Assembly (NCBI RefSeq): GCF_958445495.1
Contig: NZ_CAUCSQ010000002.1
Coordinates: 176,017-240,016 of the forward strand
Direction of reading: 5' to 3'
Length of the DNA stretch: 64,000 nucleotides
Source of the DNA: an uncultured Bacteroides sp.
GTDB taxonomy: Bacteria > Bacteroidota > Bacteroidia > Bacteroidales > Bacteroidaceae
Shown: piece after piece, positions 15,839 through 24,779 of the stretch
How positions within the stretch are numbered: position 1 is the first letter of the stretch
Layout of the letters: each line of letters starts with the position of its first letter
The notes under the pieces: model-generated
What the model was told of the DNA's origin: nothing
What the model saw: the letters and a program-made list of their open reading frames with translations, nothing else
Database searches by the model: none
Program-made: the position numbers and the translations under genes

Positions 15839-15869
15839 GCAAATTAGGGATTAATCGGGGGAAAAGCAA
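15839..15869 (-). promoter_or_regulatory. Candidate promoter of EF-G2
   Basis: Minus strand: TTG (15867-15869), 20 bases, then TAATTTGC (15839-15846), one base shorter than the TAnnTTTGC consensus. The predicted leader is roughly 50 nucleotides. An imperfect box would suit a promoter that depends on an activator. Confidence 0.5.
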
Positions 15870-15907
15870 CACTTAAGGCAGTGTTACTAAACAATGTTAT
15901 GTAACAC
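15868..15907. promoter_or_regulatory. Two overlapping-scale inverted repeats upstream of EF-G2
   Basis: AACACT-N6-AGTGTT (15868-15885) is a perfect dyad that touches the candidate -33 box. GTGTTAC (15881-15887) and GTAACAC (15901-15907) form a second perfect dyad with a 13-base spacer. Within that, TGTTA-TG-TAACA (15895-15906) is a third. Dyads with N6 spacing suit CRP-family proteins. EF-G2 in B. thetaiotaomicron is controlled by the CRP-like regulator Cur, so these are candidate activator sites; the assignment is inference. Confidence 0.5.
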
Positions 15908-16026
15908 ATTTTTAACACAATCTTCTTTTCGTCCCGGCATCCGACCGGCTTTCGCACGGAAACAGACGTCCCATTATTCCCGGAAACAAAGAAAGGAACG
16001 GCAAACGATTTCCATCCATAAGTTTT

Positions 16027-16056
16027 TTGATATATCTGATAATAGTCTTACTTTTA
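16027..16056 (+). promoter_or_regulatory. Candidate promoter of hemW
   Basis: TTG (16027-16029), 19 bases, then TACTTTTA (16049-16056), which matches TAnnTTTG except for the last base. The ATG follows 28 bases later. Confidence 0.5.
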
Positions 16057-16084
16057 CATCCGCAATTTCTAAAACGGCATAACT

Positions 16085-17215
16085 ATGGCAGGTATCTATC
16101 TTCATATTCCTTTTTGTAAAACGCGCTGCATCTACTGTGACTTTTACTCGACCACCCGCAGCGAACTCAAGCCCCGTTACGTACAAGCTCTTTGCCGGGA
16201 ACTGGCGATGCGGAAAGCATACTTGAAAGGGGAAGAGGTAGAGACCGTTTATTTCGGCGGCGGAACCCCGTCCCGGCTGGAGGAGGAAGATTTCAAACAG
16301 ATATTCGATACCATCCGGACACACTACGGATTAAGCCGCTGTCATGAAATCACCCTGGAAGCCAACCCCGACGATTTGACTTCCGAATACCTGGAAATGC
16401 TTTCCACGTTTCCCTTCAACCGCCTCAGTATGGGAATACAGACCTTTGACGACGAGATGCTCAAACGGTTGAAGCGCCGGCACAATGCCCGCACGGCTAT
16501 GGAAGCGGTGGAGAGATGCCGGAAATCCGGCTTCCGGAACATCAGCATCGACCTCATCTACGGACTGCCCGGAGAAACCAGGGAACAATGGGAGAATGAC
16601 CTCTGCCGCGCCATCAGCCTGGACGTGGAGCACATCTCTGCCTACCACCTGATTTATGAGGAAAATACCCCTATATACAATATGTTAAAACAACACCGGA
16701 TATCCGAAGTGGACGAAGATTCCAGTTTGGATTTTTTCACATTGCTGATAGAGCGTTTGCAGAAAGCGGGATTCGAACACTACGAAATTTCCAATTTCTG
16801 CCGTCCCGGAAAATATTCCCGCCACAACACTTCCTACTGGAAAGGGATACCCTATCTGGGATGCGGGCCGTCAGCGCATTCGTTCGACGGCACGACACGG
16901 GAATGGAACGCCTCTTCCCTCGATGCCTATATAAAAGGAATGGAAGAAGGCCGCCGCACTTTTGAAACGGAATATCTGGACCCGGCCACCCGGTACAATG
17001 AATTTATCATCACGGCCCTACGTACCGTATGGGGCGTTTCCATAGAAAAGCTGAAACAGACGTTCGGCAACGAAATGTGGGAATATTGCCGGAAAATGGC
17101 GGAACCCTACCTGAAAAGCGGTAAACTGGAAGAACGGGACGGCACCTTGCACCTGACCCGTGAAGGCATCTTCATCTCAGACAGTATCATGAGCGATTTG
17201 CTCCGGGTAGACTAA
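16085..17215 (+). CDS. hemW: Radical SAM heme chaperone HemW (HemN-like)
   Basis: A 376-residue radical SAM protein. Cys11, Cys15 and Cys18 in FCKTRCIYCDFY bind the [4Fe-4S] cluster and FGGGTPS follows as the SAM-binding glycine motif. Later landmarks are LEANPDD, NRLSMGIQTFDD, DLIYGLPGET and ISAYHLIYEENTP. There is no fourth Cys in the CxxxCxxC motif (true HemN has CxxxCxxCxC), so this is HemW rather than an oxygen-independent coproporphyrinogen oxidase. HemW inserts heme into respiratory enzymes. It lies 20 bases upstream of the ECF sigma gene and could be cotranscribed with it. Confidence 0.9.
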   Translation: MAGIYLHIPFCKTRCIYCDFYSTTRSELKPRYVQALCRELAMRKAYLKGEEVETVYFGGGTPSRLEEEDFKQIFDTIRTHYGLSRCHEITLEANPDDLTSEYLEMLSTFPFNRLSMGIQTFDDEMLKRLKRRHNARTAMEAVERCRKSGFRNISIDLIYGLPGETREQWENDLCRAISLDVEHISAYHLIYEENTPIYNMLKQHRISEVDEDSSLDFFTLLIERLQKAGFEHYEISNFCRPGKYSRHNTSYWKGIPYLGCGPSAHSFDGTTREWNASSLDAYIKGMEEGRRTFETEYLDPATRYNEFIITALRTVWGVSIEKLKQTFGNEMWEYCRKMAEPYLKSGKLEERDGTLHLTREGIFISDSIMSDLLRVD

Positions 17216-17235
17216 CCAATGCAAACAACAGACCG

Positions 17236-17793
17236 ATGACCGAATCAGAAGTAAGAAAGTTATTGCGGCAAATGAAAGAGCAGGATTCGCAAACTGCTTT
17301 CCGGAACTTTTACGATATGACTTACGACCGCCTTTTCCGCATTGCCTACTACTACGTGAAACAAGAAAAATGGTCGCAGGAAATCGTCCTCGACGTATTC
17401 TTGAAACTGTGGAAACAACGAGACACCCTGCCCGATGTGAGAAATATTGAAGACTACTGTTTCATCCTGGTCAAAAACGCTTCACTCAATTATCTGGAAA
17501 AAGAATCACGGCGTCCCCTCGTCTATCCCGATTCCTTGCCGGAACCCCAAGAACAAAGCTACTCGCCCGAAGAGTCATTAATCAGCGAAGAGCTGTTCGC
17601 CCTCTATGTAAAGGCGCTCGACCGGCTTCCGGAACGTTGCAGGGAAATATTCATCCGCATCCGCGAAGAGAAACAAAGTTATGCGCAGGTGGCGGAAGAA
17701 CTGGGCATCAGCATAAATACCGTAGACGCCCAACTTCAAAAAGCGATTGCACGGCTGAAAGAGATGATTAGCCGGGCAGAGATAACGGATTAA
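17236..17793 (+). CDS. ECF RNA polymerase sigma factor (FecI/Bacteroidetes family 1)
   Basis: A 185-residue sigma-70 family factor containing only regions 2 and 4. Region 2 is seen as FRNFYDMTYDRLFRIAYYYV and IVLDVFLKLWKQRD; region 4 as LDRLPERCREIFIRIREEKQS followed by the HTH YAQVAEELGISINTVDAQL. It heads a sigma/FecR/TonB-receptor operon, so it should be held by the FecR protein (18338) and released when the receptor (19221) binds its ligand. The unusual point is a lipoprotein gene placed between sigma and anti-sigma genes. Confidence 0.92.
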   Translation: MTESEVRKLLRQMKEQDSQTAFRNFYDMTYDRLFRIAYYYVKQEKWSQEIVLDVFLKLWKQRDTLPDVRNIEDYCFILVKNASLNYLEKESRRPLVYPDSLPEPQEQSYSPEESLISEELFALYVKALDRLPERCREIFIRIREEKQSYAQVAEELGISINTVDAQLQKAIARLKEMISRAEITD

Positions 17794-17886
17794 CAATTAT
17801 TTAGAAAAAGCATATAGTGATTTTCTGTCAACCTCCGGTCTTTATCAGCAAATAAACCAGTTAATCACCTCAAAAAGACAGAAAAA

Positions 17887-18315
17887 ATGGAAAAGCCAAA
17901 CAATGTAAGCATCCGGTTTCTTATTTTCCTATCGGTCTGCCTGAGCCTGTTCTCATGCGACAAAGACGATTTTCCCAAAGACTATGTGGGATTCAAGGAC
18001 TCAAAACAAACGGTAGAATGTGACAGGAACAAAGCCGAAGACCGATTGGAAGTCAAAATCATCGCAATGAAGAAATCCAAGAAAGACCGGACCGTATTGC
18101 TGACCTCCCCTTCTCCGGCAACCGGACAGGCCGCAATCATGCAACTGACGGAAAAACAGGTAATCGTCAAAGCGGGAAAGACATCGGCAACAACCACCGT
18201 CAAAATCTATCCCAGACAAATGGTCTTAAAAGAACAGAATGTCATCCTCACCTGTACGCCCCAATGGAAAGAGGGCGGAATCAGCAAACTAACCATTCTG
18301 CTGAAACAGAAATAA
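17887..18315 (+). CDS. Small lipoprotein, beta-sandwich-like, unknown function
   Basis: A 142-residue protein with a signal peptide and lipobox LFSC, followed by CDKDDFPKDYVGF. The mature part alternates hydrophobic and charged stretches ending in TVKIYPRQMVLKEQNVILTCTP and SKLTILLKQK, which suggests a single immunoglobulin-like or DUF4843/DUF1735-like beta sandwich. I cannot name the family with certainty. It lies between the ECF sigma gene (93-base gap) and the fecR-like gene (22-base gap) on the same strand, so a part in surface signalling or substrate capture for the receptor is plausible but unproven. Confidence 0.65.
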   Translation: MEKPNNVSIRFLIFLSVCLSLFSCDKDDFPKDYVGFKDSKQTVECDRNKAEDRLEVKIIAMKKSKKDRTVLLTSPSPATGQAAIMQLTEKQVIVKAGKTSATTTVKIYPRQMVLKEQNVILTCTPQWKEGGISKLTILLKQK

Positions 18316-18337
18316 TCAACAAAAAAATACGGAAAAG

Positions 18338-19219
18338 ATGAAAAAACATACCGATACGGAGTTCGAAAAAATACTGAACAAGCTCGTCGCTTCCACACGT
18401 TCGCCGCGAGGGTGTTTTTCGGCAAAAGAAAGTTATCCGGAACTGGAAAGAAGGCTGAAATCATACACCCGGCGCCTGGTTCTGGCACGCACATTCCCGG
18501 CAGCGGCGGCGGTAATCCTGCTTTGCCTGTCGGTATGGGCAACCTATTCATATATGCAGCCTGCCGCTATGCAAACGGTTTCCACCCTGGCGGAAGTACG
18601 TACCATCCGTCTCCCGGACGGCAGCACCGTCACTCTCAACCGTTATTCTTCGCTTTCCTATCCGGAAAAGTTCAAATCGGGCCAACGGGAAGTAGAGTTA
18701 AACGGAGAGGCGTATTTTGAAGTAAGCAAAGACCCCGGACACCCGTTTGTCGTGTACACCGAAACAGTCGACATCCAAGTGTTGGGAACTCATTTCAATG
18801 TGGACGCCTACCCTGCCAACCCGGACGTAAGGACAACATTACTGACAGGTTCGGTGGCAGTCAGCGACAAAAGCAAATCCGGCCGCATGATTTTGAAGCC
18901 GAATGAGACTGCCGTATATAATAAGGTGGAAAAGAGACTCACCTGCGAAGTGCCGGAGAATGCGCAAGACGAGATTTCCTGGCGGCAGGGAGAGTTCATA
19001 TTCGACAATCTGACTCTGCGGGAAGTCGCCCGCGAATTATCCAACTCGTTCGGAACAACGGTTCACATAGCCGATACGTCCTTGCAAAACTACCGGATTA
19101 CGGCACGGTTCCGCAACGGAGAAGATTTGGAAACCATCCTATCCGTATTGCACGATGCCGGTTATTTCAACTATTCACGAAACAAGAAACAAATTACCAT
19201 CACTGCTAAACCAGACTAA
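18338..19219 (+). CDS. FecR family anti-sigma factor
   Basis: A 293-residue transmembrane anti-sigma factor. A cytoplasmic N-terminal segment of about 45 residues is followed by one TM helix (LARTFPAAAAVILLCLSVWA) and the periplasmic FecR domain (VRTIRLPDGSTVTLNRYSSLSYP through GEAYFEVSKDPGHPFVV). The C-terminal DUF4974 domain (DNLTLREVARELSNSFGT) contacts the receptor's STN domain in this type of system. It is one base upstream of the TonB receptor gene. It should sequester the sigma factor at 17236 until the receptor signals. Confidence 0.92.
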   Translation: MKKHTDTEFEKILNKLVASTRSPRGCFSAKESYPELERRLKSYTRRLVLARTFPAAAAVILLCLSVWATYSYMQPAAMQTVSTLAEVRTIRLPDGSTVTLNRYSSLSYPEKFKSGQREVELNGEAYFEVSKDPGHPFVVYTETVDIQVLGTHFNVDAYPANPDVRTTLLTGSVAVSDKSKSGRMILKPNETAVYNKVEKRLTCEVPENAQDEISWRQGEFIFDNLTLREVARELSNSFGTTVHIADTSLQNYRITARFRNGEDLETILSVLHDAGYFNYSRNKKQITITAKPD

Positions 19220-19220
19220 A

Positions 19221-21923
19221 ATGAATATGATATTCCTATGCCGCCTGCCCGTCAGAGCCCTTATTCTGATGGGAGCGGCGCTCCTTATCTCCACACAAGG
19301 ATATGCACAGGCCCCGGAAGCCGGACTTTCGCTGAAACAGCGCAACGCCACACTGAAAGAATTTGTCAGGCTGATTGAAAACTCCACCGGATATTCTTTC
19401 ATCTATGGCGAAGAAATAGCCATCAGGCACAGAATCAACCTGCAAGTAAAGAACAAGCCGTTGCACGAAATACTTGACCTTGTTTTCAAAAACGAGCCGG
19501 TCAGTTATCAATTTTCCGGCCGGTACATCCTCCTGCAAAAGAAAAAAGAGCCCCCAACCGGATACCGTAAATTTACCGTCAGCGGACACGTGACCGACGG
19601 GACATCTTCCGAAACGCTGATTGGAGCCAATATTGTCGAAAACCGCCAAAAGCAAGGAACCACCACCAACTCTTACGGTTTCTACAGCATCACCCTGCCC
19701 GAAGGAGACATCGAGTTACGTTTCTCTTATTTAGGGTACGCCACGGAAACACGCAAGCTCAAACTCTCGCGGGATACTCTGTTAAACATCCGCATGCGGG
19801 GAAACACACAATTGCAGGAAGTAGTGATTGTCTCGGACAAAGCCGAGACAGGAACCACAGCCACCCGGATGGGAGCCATTGAAATTCCGATGACGCAAAT
19901 CAAAAATACCCCAAGCATATTGGGAGAAGCCGACGTGATGAAAGCCATCCAGCTAATGCCCGGCGTACAGGCGGGAATCGACGGTTCGGCGGGATTATAC
20001 ATACGCGGTGGCAGCCCGGACCAGAATCTCATTCTGCTGGACGGGATTCCCGTGTACAACGTAGACCACATGTTCGGCTTCTTCTCGGTCTTCACCCCCG
20101 AATCCGTCAAAAAAGTAACGTTGTTCAAAAGTTCTTTTCCGGCCCGTTTCGGCGGACGGCTCTCTTCCGTCATCGACGTACGCACGAATGACGGAGACAT
20201 GCAAAAATACCACGGCACGTTCAGTATCGGACTACTAACCAGCAAAATCAATCTGGAAGGCCCGATTGTGAAAGGAAAAACCTCTTTCAACATTTCCGCC
20301 AGACGTTCGTATGTCGATCTCATCGCCAAGCCATTTATGCCGAATGATGAAGAATATGGTTATTACTTTTATGACATCAATGCCAAAATCAATCATAAAT
20401 TCTCCGACCGGAGCCGTATCTATCTAAGCGTTTACAATGGAAAAGATCATTTTGCCGCCAATTATGATGGAGATACCGACTCCAAGGATGGAAGCACAAT
20501 GAATTGGGGAAATACCATTGTTTCCGCCAGATGGAACTATATATTCAACAACCGTCTGTTCAGCAACACAACCGTCTCTTACAACAACTATTTATTCGAC
20601 GTCAACTCATACAATAACAATAAATATGCTAACAGCATGGGAGCTTCGATAATCAACCGATATTCAGCCGATTATCGTTCGGGAATCAATGACTGGAGCT
20701 ATCAGATCGATTTCGATTATAACCCGTCTCCCGCACACCACATTAAATTTGGTACAGGATATATCTATCATCGGTTCCGTCCGGAGGTCATGACATCCAA
20801 AATCTCCGAGAAAACAGGAGACAAAGTAGATCGCGACACCACTTACCACAGCATCGCCAACAGCCGGATTTACGGGCATGAGCTATCGGCTTATCTGGAA
20901 GACAACATCAAGGTGAATGACCGTCTGCGTCTGAATCTCGGATTACACTTCTCCTTGTTTCAGGTACAGAAGCAGAGTTATTCTTCTTTGCAGCCACGAG
21001 TTTCCGCCCGTTATCAACTAGGGAAAGACGTAACTCTGAAAGCCTCTTATACACAAATGAGCCAATACGTACATCTGTTATCATCCATGCCAATCGCAAT
21101 GCCTACGGACTTATGGGTTCCCGTGACTAAAAAAATCAAACCGATGCGCTCTCACCAATATTCATTAGGCGGATACTATACGGGAATCGAGGGATGGGAA
21201 TTCTCGGTAGAAGGCTATTATAAAGATATGTATAATGTATTGGAGTATAAGGAAGGAGTCAGCTTCTTCGGTTCTTCTGCCGGTTGGGAAAATAAAGTGG
21301 AAATGGGCAAGGGACGTTCGGCAGGTATTGAGTTTATGGCACAGAAGACACTTGGAAGAACGACGGGATGGCTGTCCTACACTTTGTCCAAAAGTGATCG
21401 TCAGTTTGCTAAAGGCGGTATCAACAACGGTGAACGGTTTCCATATAAATATGACCGAAGACACAATATCAACCTGACAATCAACCATAAGTTCAACGAA
21501 CGTATCGACATCGGTGCTTCCTGGGTGTTCTATACAGGCGGAACAAGTACAATCCCTGAAGAGAAAACCGCTGTCATCCGTCCTAGCGACAGCACAAACA
21601 ACGGATTTGGAGGAGGATATGGATATGGAGATTATTTTGATTCAGGCATAACTTCACCCACCATCGGAGAAGCTTCGTATGTGGAGCATCGTAATAATTA
21701 CCGGTTACCAGCCAGTCACCGGTTGAATGTGGGAGTCAATTTCAACAAAAAGACCAAACATGGTATGCGTACCTGGAATATCAGTCTGTATAATGCATAT
21801 AATGCGATGAATCCTACCTTCGTATATCGCAGCACCAGCAAAAACGATCCCTACAAACCGATTATCAAGAAGTATACTATACTTCCATTAATTCCATCAT
21901 TCACTTACACTTATAAATTCTAA
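19221..21923 (+). CDS. TonB-dependent receptor with STN signalling domain
   Basis: A 900-residue outer-membrane receptor. Order: signal peptide ending GYAQA; STN domain (residues ~32-105, from LSLKQRNATLKEFVRLI); carboxypeptidase-like regulatory domain (~115-200, GHVTDGTSSETLIGANI); plug with GLYIRGGSPDQNLILLDGIP; then a beta barrel ending in the aromatic FTYTYKF. STN receptors pair with FecR and sigma proteins for cell-surface signalling. The GEADVMKAIQLMPGV plug and the downstream DUF4249 lipoprotein mark the non-SusC group of receptors whose ligands are mostly unknown. The ATG at 19221 is chosen because it opens the signal peptide and follows the fecR stop by one base. Confidence 0.92.
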   Translation: MNMIFLCRLPVRALILMGAALLISTQGYAQAPEAGLSLKQRNATLKEFVRLIENSTGYSFIYGEEIAIRHRINLQVKNKPLHEILDLVFKNEPVSYQFSGRYILLQKKKEPPTGYRKFTVSGHVTDGTSSETLIGANIVENRQKQGTTTNSYGFYSITLPEGDIELRFSYLGYATETRKLKLSRDTLLNIRMRGNTQLQEVVIVSDKAETGTTATRMGAIEIPMTQIKNTPSILGEADVMKAIQLMPGVQAGIDGSAGLYIRGGSPDQNLILLDGIPVYNVDHMFGFFSVFTPESVKKVTLFKSSFPARFGGRLSSVIDVRTNDGDMQKYHGTFSIGLLTSKINLEGPIVKGKTSFNISARRSYVDLIAKPFMPNDEEYGYYFYDINAKINHKFSDRSRIYLSVYNGKDHFAANYDGDTDSKDGSTMNWGNTIVSARWNYIFNNRLFSNTTVSYNNYLFDVNSYNNNKYANSMGASIINRYSADYRSGINDWSYQIDFDYNPSPAHHIKFGTGYIYHRFRPEVMTSKISEKTGDKVDRDTTYHSIANSRIYGHELSAYLEDNIKVNDRLRLNLGLHFSLFQVQKQSYSSLQPRVSARYQLGKDVTLKASYTQMSQYVHLLSSMPIAMPTDLWVPVTKKIKPMRSHQYSLGGYYTGIEGWEFSVEGYYKDMYNVLEYKEGVSFFGSSAGWENKVEMGKGRSAGIEFMAQKTLGRTTGWLSYTLSKSDRQFAKGGINNGERFPYKYDRRHNINLTINHKFNERIDIGASWVFYTGGTSTIPEEKTAVIRPSDSTNNGFGGGYGYGDYFDSGITSPTIGEASYVEHRNNYRLPASHRLNVGVNFNKKTKHGMRTWNISLYNAYNAMNPTFVYRSTSKNDPYKPIIKKYTILPLIPSFTYTYKF

Positions 21924-21930
21924 ACCCATT

Positions 21931-22929
21931 ATGAGAACTCGTATATATTATCCATTTATCCTGTTAATAGCATTACTGACAACAGTATCTTGCGAAAACG
22001 AACTCCCGTTTAGTGTAAAGGACAATCCCCCCAAACTAGTGATGAACGCACTAATCAACGCAGATAGTCTGACCAATGTTCTTTACCTCAATTTCACGGG
22101 AAGAGGATACGCCACTCATGCAGAAAAAGCCACCGTGGAAGTACGTGTTAACGGACAGTTGTCAGAAAGTTTACGTCCGCTCCCACCCCAGGCGGAAGGA
22201 GATATGCAATGCCGCTTCAACATTTCCGGCAAGTTCTCTCCCGGAGATGTAGTACGTATCGACGCTCTCACTGACGACGGGCAGTATCACGCATGGGCTG
22301 AAGTTACCGTTCCACAGCGTCCCAACGAAATAACTGATATCGATACGGTCACTGTTCCACTGACACAGTATTATTATACACAGAATTACCTCCGATATAA
22401 AATCAACATCAAAGATCGCCCCAACGAAAATAATTTCTATCGACTTATCATGGATAAGCAAATGACAGTGAAAGACTATAATAATGAAATAGGCGAATAT
22501 GTCACTCAAACCACACACCGTTATCATTTTATATCTCGCGAAGATGTTGTGTTGACGGACGGACAGCCTACCAACAGCGATGACGAAGATAATGGCATGT
22601 TCGACACTGTAAAGAATATATATGGGGTGTTTGACGACTCACGATTCAAAAATACATCTTATACCATGACAGTTTACAACCAGACAAATGTTGAGGGGCT
22701 TTCCAAATATGGAACGAATGTAAAGATGGATATTATTGTGCGTCTGTTAAGCATTACAGAAACCGAATATTACTATCTGAAAGCACTCAACCTGGCAGAT
22801 TCCGACGCTTATGATGAGACAATAAACGAACCAATCAAATATCCCGGCAATGTGCACGGAGGGGTCGGGATTGTCGGGATCAGTACGGAGACAAGCAAAA
22901 TCATTCATATAGAAAAGCCATGGATATGA
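21931..22929 (+). CDS. DUF4249 outer-membrane lipoprotein
   Basis: A 332-residue lipoprotein (lipobox TVSC, then CENELPF). The DUF4249 fold is recognised by PKLVMNALINADSLTNVLYLNFT, VRVNGQLSESL and the GDVVRIDALTDDGQYHAWAEVTVP segment. These proteins are consistently encoded after STN-type TonB receptors in Bacteroidota and are thought to act as surface partners, in the way SusD partners SusC. It is 7 bases after the receptor gene, and its stop overlaps the next start as ATGA. Ligand unknown. Confidence 0.85.
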   Translation: MRTRIYYPFILLIALLTTVSCENELPFSVKDNPPKLVMNALINADSLTNVLYLNFTGRGYATHAEKATVEVRVNGQLSESLRPLPPQAEGDMQCRFNISGKFSPGDVVRIDALTDDGQYHAWAEVTVPQRPNEITDIDTVTVPLTQYYYTQNYLRYKINIKDRPNENNFYRLIMDKQMTVKDYNNEIGEYVTQTTHRYHFISREDVVLTDGQPTNSDDEDNGMFDTVKNIYGVFDDSRFKNTSYTMTVYNQTNVEGLSKYGTNVKMDIIVRLLSITETEYYYLKALNLADSDAYDETINEPIKYPGNVHGGVGIVGISTETSKIIHIEKPWI

Positions 22930-23696
22930 AAACTCATCACCTACTATTTATACTCATCGCATTACCGCTGTTCTGTTCCTGCCGAAGCAGCCGGAGTATG
23001 TTAAGGGAGATACAAGCCTTAAAATCCAGCTTGTATTACGAGCTCACTTCTCCTATCTATCAGGAGAAAGCAGATCAAACCGTATATCTGGACTTCATCG
23101 ACTACTCCAACATGGATTATTACACCAGCGTGAAACGAAAAAAGTCTGCATATATTCCGCTACTGCTATATAACTATGAGGGTGAGCTTTTCCATCTTCG
23201 GTTAGGAGAGTCTTCTCTCACCCAACTCTATCGGGAATTTCTGACGGAGGCACTGCTTACCGAATGTAACAGTAGCACCTGCTGTCATCTGATAGATAAT
23301 CAGAAAGGAAAAATGATTCCCGATTCCGCCTATCGGCTGGAAGTAAAAATCAGAAAGAATGAGACGTGTGCCAGAATCAAACTCAACCAGTCGAGTGTCC
23401 TTTGGTTTGAGGGAGAAATGTTGGAAGTTGTCAATAACAGAATCCGTCCGGCAGTTTCCAGTCTTACCGTTTCCATCCGGCTCACTCAAAAAGAAGATTG
23501 CCTGCTTGATAAAACTTACTTTACAGAATACCGTCAAACTGAAAAAACTCAAAAATTCGAAGATTCGCTGTCCGCCAATGCCGCTTGCCTGGATGATATG
23601 GCCGAATGTCTGTCAATAGCCACGAAAGAAATCGTGGAAGAGATTAGCCAGGATATACATTTAATACTATCTTTGCAGCCAAAAAGCAGACACTGA
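22926..23696 (+). CDS. Lipoprotein of unknown function, cotranslated with DUF4249
   Basis: A 256-residue protein. The ATG at 22926 overlaps the TGA of the DUF4249 gene (ATGA), which argues for this start over the ATG two codons upstream. A signal peptide ends in a lipobox FCSC. The mature region has many short beta-like stretches (DQTVYLDFIDYSNMDYY, AYIPLLLYNYEGELFHLRLG) and C-terminal helices. The layout loosely recalls transport-auxiliary lipoproteins, but I do not recognise the family. Tight coupling suggests it works with the receptor and DUF4249 protein. Confidence 0.75.
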   Translation: MKTHHLLFILIALPLFCSCRSSRSMLREIQALKSSLYYELTSPIYQEKADQTVYLDFIDYSNMDYYTSVKRKKSAYIPLLLYNYEGELFHLRLGESSLTQLYREFLTEALLTECNSSTCCHLIDNQKGKMIPDSAYRLEVKIRKNETCARIKLNQSSVLWFEGEMLEVVNNRIRPAVSSLTVSIRLTQKEDCLLDKTYFTEYRQTEKTQKFEDSLSANAACLDDMAECLSIATKEIVEEISQDIHLILSLQPKSRH

Positions 23697-23698
23697 CT

Positions 23699-23986
23699 AT
23701 GTTTATCATTATTGGAATTATGCTGGCAGGCATATTTTTCGGCTACTTGTCACGCAGCAAAAGGCTGTCATGGATACACAAGATAATCACTTTCCTCATA
23801 TGGATTCTCCTCTTTCTTCTCGGAATAGATGTAGGAGGCAACGAGTCTATTGTCAAAGGTTTGCACACTCTCGGCCTGGAAGCCGCTATCATTACTGTAG
23901 CCGCCGTTGCAGGGAGTACGTTATGCGCCTGGGGATTATGGTATCTATTATATAAATGGAATAGAGGAAAGGAGACAAAAGTATGA
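23699..23986 (+). CDS. LysO-type exporter, N-terminal subunit
   Basis: A 95-residue, three-helix membrane protein matching the N-terminal part of LysO (DUF340), recognisable by IIIGIMLAGIFFGYLSR and LIWILLFLLGIDVGGNESI. The gene overlaps the next by four bases (ATGA), and the two products together (95 + 202 residues) have the length of E. coli LysO (about 299). This is a natural two-gene form rather than a frameshift: both parts have proper starts. LysO exports L-lysine and toxic analogues. Starting 2 bases after the lipoprotein stop, it appears to be in the sigma/receptor operon. Confidence 0.8.
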   Translation: MFIIIGIMLAGIFFGYLSRSKRLSWIHKIITFLIWILLFLLGIDVGGNESIVKGLHTLGLEAAIITVAAVAGSTLCAWGLWYLLYKWNRGKETKV

Positions 23987-24591
23987 AAGGCAGTTTGATT
24001 ATCGTCTCATTTTTCATTATCGGTACTCTTTGCGGGTTTTATCATCTTATCCCATACGATTTCACCGACAGCAAGCTCAGTTATTACGCTCTCTGCGGAC
24101 TGATGTTCTGCGTAGGTATCAGCATCGGAAACGACCCGAACACGCTAAAAAGTTTTCGTTCGCTGAACCCCCGGCTGGTATTTCTTCCCGTCATGACGAT
24201 ACTCGGCACGTTGGCAGGCTGTGCCGTCGCAGGAGCTTTTATGAGCCAACGAAGCCCCTTGGACTGTATGGCTGTCGGGGCCGGTTTCGGGTATTATTCG
24301 CTCTCCAGCATTTTCATCACCGAGTATAAAGGCGCAGAACTGGGGACCATCGCGTTGTTATCCAATATCATGCGTGAAATTATCGCCTTGCTGTGCGCTC
24401 CCTTGCTGGTAAAGTATTTCGGCAAACTGGCCCCCATTTCCGTCGGCGGAGCCACAACGATGGACACCACTCTCCCTATCATCACCCGTTGTTCCGGAAA
24501 AGAGTTCGTCATCATTTCCATCTTCCACGGTTTTATCGTCGATTTCAGCGTTCCTTTCCTTGTCACATTTCTTTGTTCCATATCATTTTAA
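23983..24591 (+). CDS. LysO-type exporter, C-terminal subunit
   Basis: A 202-residue polytopic protein with about five TM helices. Family landmarks are LCGLMFCVGISIGND, VGAGFGYYSLSSIFITEYKGAELGTIALLSN and GGATTMDTTLPIITRCSG, the last two being the conserved LysO (DUF340) core. It should function only together with the N-terminal subunit encoded by the overlapping gene. Whether the substrate is lysine here is inferred from the family. Confidence 0.82.
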   Translation: MKGSLIIVSFFIIGTLCGFYHLIPYDFTDSKLSYYALCGLMFCVGISIGNDPNTLKSFRSLNPRLVFLPVMTILGTLAGCAVAGAFMSQRSPLDCMAVGAGFGYYSLSSIFITEYKGAELGTIALLSNIMREIIALLCAPLLVKYFGKLAPISVGGATTMDTTLPIITRCSGKEFVIISIFHGFIVDFSVPFLVTFLCSISF

Positions 24592-24749
24592 TAGCAATAA
24601 ATCCTAAAATAGAGCAATATCAGGTATTCGTTCCCGCACACATATTACAAATACATTTCAAAATCCCGGTTTTTCGTATCAAAAAGCATATACTCTCTTG
24701 ACCTACATCAAGAAATCACGCTAAACAAAATCTTTTCTCTTTCTTTATT

Positions 24750-24779
24750 TTTGTGTTATAAAACATATCTCTATATTTG
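24750..24779 (+). promoter_or_regulatory. Promoter of the small secreted protein gene
   Basis: TTTG (24750-24753), 18 bases, then TATATTTG (24772-24779), a full Bacteroides-type promoter. The ATG is 102 bases downstream, so the leader is about 95 nucleotides. The 24592-24749 stretch holds nothing else I recognise. Confidence 0.75.

Noticed and set aside
15974..16324. Minus-strand open frame of 116 codons
   Set aside because: It covers the hemW promoter and N-terminus on the opposite strand and has no motif.
23699..24591. Possible frameshift in a single lysO gene
   Set aside because: Both parts have proper start codons and an ATGA overlap, which indicates a natural two-gene form rather than a broken gene.
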